A stretch of DNA of 56,759 nt, taken from Clostridia bacterium (lineage in GTDB: Bacteria > Bacillota > Clostridia > Oscillospirales > Acutalibacteraceae). A model generated the notes under the pieces. The model did no database searches and had not been told where the DNA came from. It was given only the letters and a program-made list of their open reading frames with translations. The stretch's first letter is position 1; each line of letters starts with the position of its first letter. This document shows, in pieces, positions 54,801 through 56,759 of this stretch. Position numbers and translations under genes: made by a program. The DNA lies in NCBI GenBank assembly GCA_017435385.1, contig JAFSFB010000008.1, forward strand, positions 1-56,759. The letters run 5' to 3'.

Positions 54801-56759
54801 TTAATGTGCTTTTATGATAAGATATCCGCAGACAGGCAGTATTATTTTGCCGGAAACGCTTTCGTTTTTAAGTGTATCTGTATACTCTTTATCAAGAACG
54901 ATTATTCGTTCTTCATCTGCAAAGTTCATAATAAAAATTATGTCGCCACGCTTTCTTGAGAAAACTCCGTCACTGAGTTTTATGTCCGCATCGGCAGCAA
55001 CAGCATTTTCGGCAATAAGCATTTCGCAGAAATCATCGGCAAAAATCCCGTCGTTTCTGAAGGCGGCGTAGTATGCTTTACCTTTTCCGAATGCATTTTC
55101 TGTAACGCTGGGCATTCCGCAGTAGAAATCGCTTTTATATTCGCCCAGAGTTTTTGCTCCGTTCGAATGGATGATGTCGCAGATGTGGTTCACTTCGTAA
55201 GTTTTGCCGTTGAATTCGGCTTTGCCCGGCATATCTTCAGGGAGAGAGTCAGTTTCCTCGCACCATATACCGAAAACCTCTTTCAGATTTGCTGTGGGAA
55301 AACCGCCAAGATGACAAAGGTCATCCGAATCAACAATGCCTAAGAGATACGTTGCAACAAAATTACCGCCGTTTTCAACATATTCCTCAATCCGTTTTTC
55401 CGTGCCGTTCTTAAGCATATAGAGAAACGGTGCGATAACAATATCATATTTTGAATAATCATCCTGCATGGAAATAACATCAACGCTGATGCCTCTCTTA
55501 TAAAACGGAGCATACCATTTTATACATTCTTTCACATAATCTCTGCGGATGTTGTTATAACCCCGGAAAACATTGACTGCCCAGCCGTTTTCCCAGTCAT
55601 ATATAACCGCAACTCTGCTTTCGGTTTCGCTTCCGACAGCGGAATTCAATTTTTCAAGTGTTTCTCCAAGCCTTTTTACGTTTCTGAAAACTCTTGTGTT
55701 TTCGTGTCCGCAATGGTCAATAACCGCACCCTGAAATTTTTCGTCTCCGCCTCTGCTTTTTCTCCATTGGAAATACTGTATGCTGTCCGCACCGTGTGCA
55801 ACAGCCTGGATTGATGCAAGCTCATGTATGCCCGATTTTGGGAGCTTGTTGACATCCTGCCAGTTTACTAATGACGGTGTGCTTTCCATAAGGAAAAACG
55901 GCTGACCGTTTTTTAATGAACGGAAAAAATCGTGTAAAAACGCTGTTTCAAGTGCCTCATCGAGATTTTTACCCTTGTCCCAGGCAGGATAACTGTCCCA
56001 AGATACAAGATCAACATAATTTGCGAACTTTTGATAATCAATTCCGTTATATCTTTTCATAAAGTTGGTGGTTACGGGAATATCCGGTGTAATTTCCCGC
56101 AGAGGTGCAATTTCGTTTTCAAAAAAAGAAATGTGGCTGTCGGTTATAAAACGCTGCCATGCAAGATTAAGAGCCGATGCGCTGTCTTCTCCGTTTTTTT
56201 CGGGCGGATTAATCTGGTCGAAATCGTTGAAGGAATGCGACCAGAATGCATTCCACCATTTGAAATTCAGCTCATCGATATCGTTGTTATAATATTCTCT
56301 GAGCCATTTTCTGAAAGTCTCGCAGCAAAGCTCACAGCGGCATTCTCCGCTGTATTCATTTGAAATATGCCACATTTTCAGGGCAGGATGGTTTTTGTAT
56401 CTTTCCGCAAGTATTCTGTTGATGCTGCGGACTTTTTCTCTGTAAACCGGAGAAGTGAGACAATGATTGTGTCTGTCACCGAATTTGCGGCGTATCCCGT
56501 TTTCGTCTTTTCTTAAAACTTCGGGATATTTTTCGGCAAGCCATGCAGGCCGCGCGCCCGACGGAGTGGCAAGGATTGCGGCAATACCATTCCGATGCAT
56601 TTTATCAAGTATAGTATCAAGCCATTCAAAATTATAAACGCCTTCTTCAGGTTCAAGTGTTGCCCATGAAAATACGCCGACCGTTGCACTGTTGATATGG
56701 GCAAGCTTCATCAGACGCATATCCTCATCCCATATTTCGGGCGTTCTTATCCATTGGTC
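54801..56759 (-). CDS. GH42 beta-galactosidase, 5' end beyond the right edge
   Basis: At least 652 residues; the coding frame is open to the last base. The stretch before the in-frame ATG at 56720 (D-Q-W-I-R-T-P-E-I-W-D-E-D) is normal GH42 N-terminal sequence, so about 15-25 residues are missing. MRLMKLAHINSATVGVFSWA with LEPEEGVYNFEWLD, acid/base Glu in WHISNEYSGECRCELC (with the Cys cluster that binds zinc in part of the family), and nucleophile Glu in FFLMESTPS are intact. The trimerisation domain is YDIVIAPFLYMLKNGTEKRI, and a C-terminal sheet domain follows. It cleaves terminal beta-galactosides from imported oligosaccharides and is followed by GH3. Confidence 0.93.
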   Translation of the reverse strand, partial: DQWIRTPEIWDEDMRLMKLAHINSATVGVFSWATLEPEEGVYNFEWLDTILDKMHRNGIAAILATPSGARPAWLAEKYPEVLRKDENGIRRKFGDRHNHCLTSPVYREKVRSINRILAERYKNHPALKMWHISNEYSGECRCELCCETFRKWLREYYNNDIDELNFKWWNAFWSHSFNDFDQINPPEKNGEDSASALNLAWQRFITDSHISFFENEIAPLREITPDIPVTTNFMKRYNGIDYQKFANYVDLVSWDSYPAWDKGKNLDEALETAFLHDFFRSLKNGQPFFLMESTPSLVNWQDVNKLPKSGIHELASIQAVAHGADSIQYFQWRKSRGGDEKFQGAVIDHCGHENTRVFRNVKRLGETLEKLNSAVGSETESRVAVIYDWENGWAVNVFRGYNNIRRDYVKECIKWYAPFYKRGISVDVISMQDDYSKYDIVIAPFLYMLKNGTEKRIEEYVENGGNFVATYLLGIVDSDDLCHLGGFPTANLKEVFGIWCEETDSLPEDMPGKAEFNGKTYEVNHICDIIHSNGAKTLGEYKSDFYCGMPSVTENAFGKGKAYYAAFRNDGIFADDFCEMLIAENAVAADADIKLSDGVFSRKRGDIIFIMNFADEERIIVLDKEYTDTLKNESVSGKIILPVCGYLIIKAH

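Overview
The window looks like chromosomal DNA of an anaerobic, probably gut- or rumen-dwelling Firmicute of class Clostridia. The reasons are strong GGAGG-type ribosome binding sites, vegetative promoters of the form TTGAAA-17-TATAAT (often with a TGA just before the -10 box), a T-box leader at the left edge, a remnant of a CotJC/manganese-catalase spore-coat gene, and protein families typical of Oscillospiraceae and Lachnospiraceae. No rRNA, tRNA, CRISPR array or intact transposase was seen. No gene for a transcription factor or two-component system was recognised in 56.8 kb. This placement is inference.

Most of the window is a carbohydrate- and glycoconjugate-degrading region. From left to right: a T-box leader leaving the left edge; two divergent secreted beta-helix proteins (0.2-4.2 kb); a truncated CotJC remnant; a GH5 enzyme; a MATE exporter; a minus-strand pair of a domain-permuted secreted GH3 and a family I.5-like lipase (7.9-11.6 kb); a patch of small and decaying genes (11.8-13.7 kb); a Gfo/Idh/MocA oxidoreductase; an operon of GH95, GH92, BadF-type sugar kinase and MurQ (15.2-21.6 kb); a GNAT; two tandem ceramidase-fold proteins; a NamZ/DUF1343 protein; a run of secreted beta-helix protein, EamA transporter, GPH symporter and GHL6/GH151-like enzyme (26.6-33.1 kb); a GH30 enzyme with a second GPH symporter carrying a very long helical tail; a GH2 enzyme followed by a lipoprotein gene with an amber codon in its lipobox; aquaporin, an epimerase and ProRS; a uxuA-eda-kdgK operon for glucuronate breakdown; a PH-domain protein; an MFS transporter; a FAD/Rieske oxidoreductase; a secreted DNase-I-fold phosphodiesterase; a mobile-element scar; and a GH42-GH3 operon leaving the right edge.

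How it works together (inference): secreted beta-helix proteins, the permuted GH3, the lipase, ceramidase-fold proteins and the phosphodiesterase act at the cell surface. GPH/MFS symporters import oligosaccharides. Cytoplasmic GH2, GH3, GH5, GH30, GH42, GH92, GH95 and the GHL6-type enzyme release monosaccharides. UxuA, KdgK and Eda take fructuronate-derived carbon to pyruvate and glyceraldehyde-3-phosphate. The BadF kinase, MurQ and the signal-less NamZ form a probable MurNAc salvage route, placed among host-glycan-type exoglycosidases.

The most unusual observations are: a basic, hydrophobic C-terminal tail shared by four otherwise unrelated secreted proteins; the amber codon inside a lipobox; a hairpin repeat family with a compensatory base pair change, one copy of which abuts the truncated CotJC; the 250-residue helical tail on one GPH symporter; and ceramidase-fold proteins that lack the usual catalytic serine motif. 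All assignments come from reading the sequence; no database search was run.
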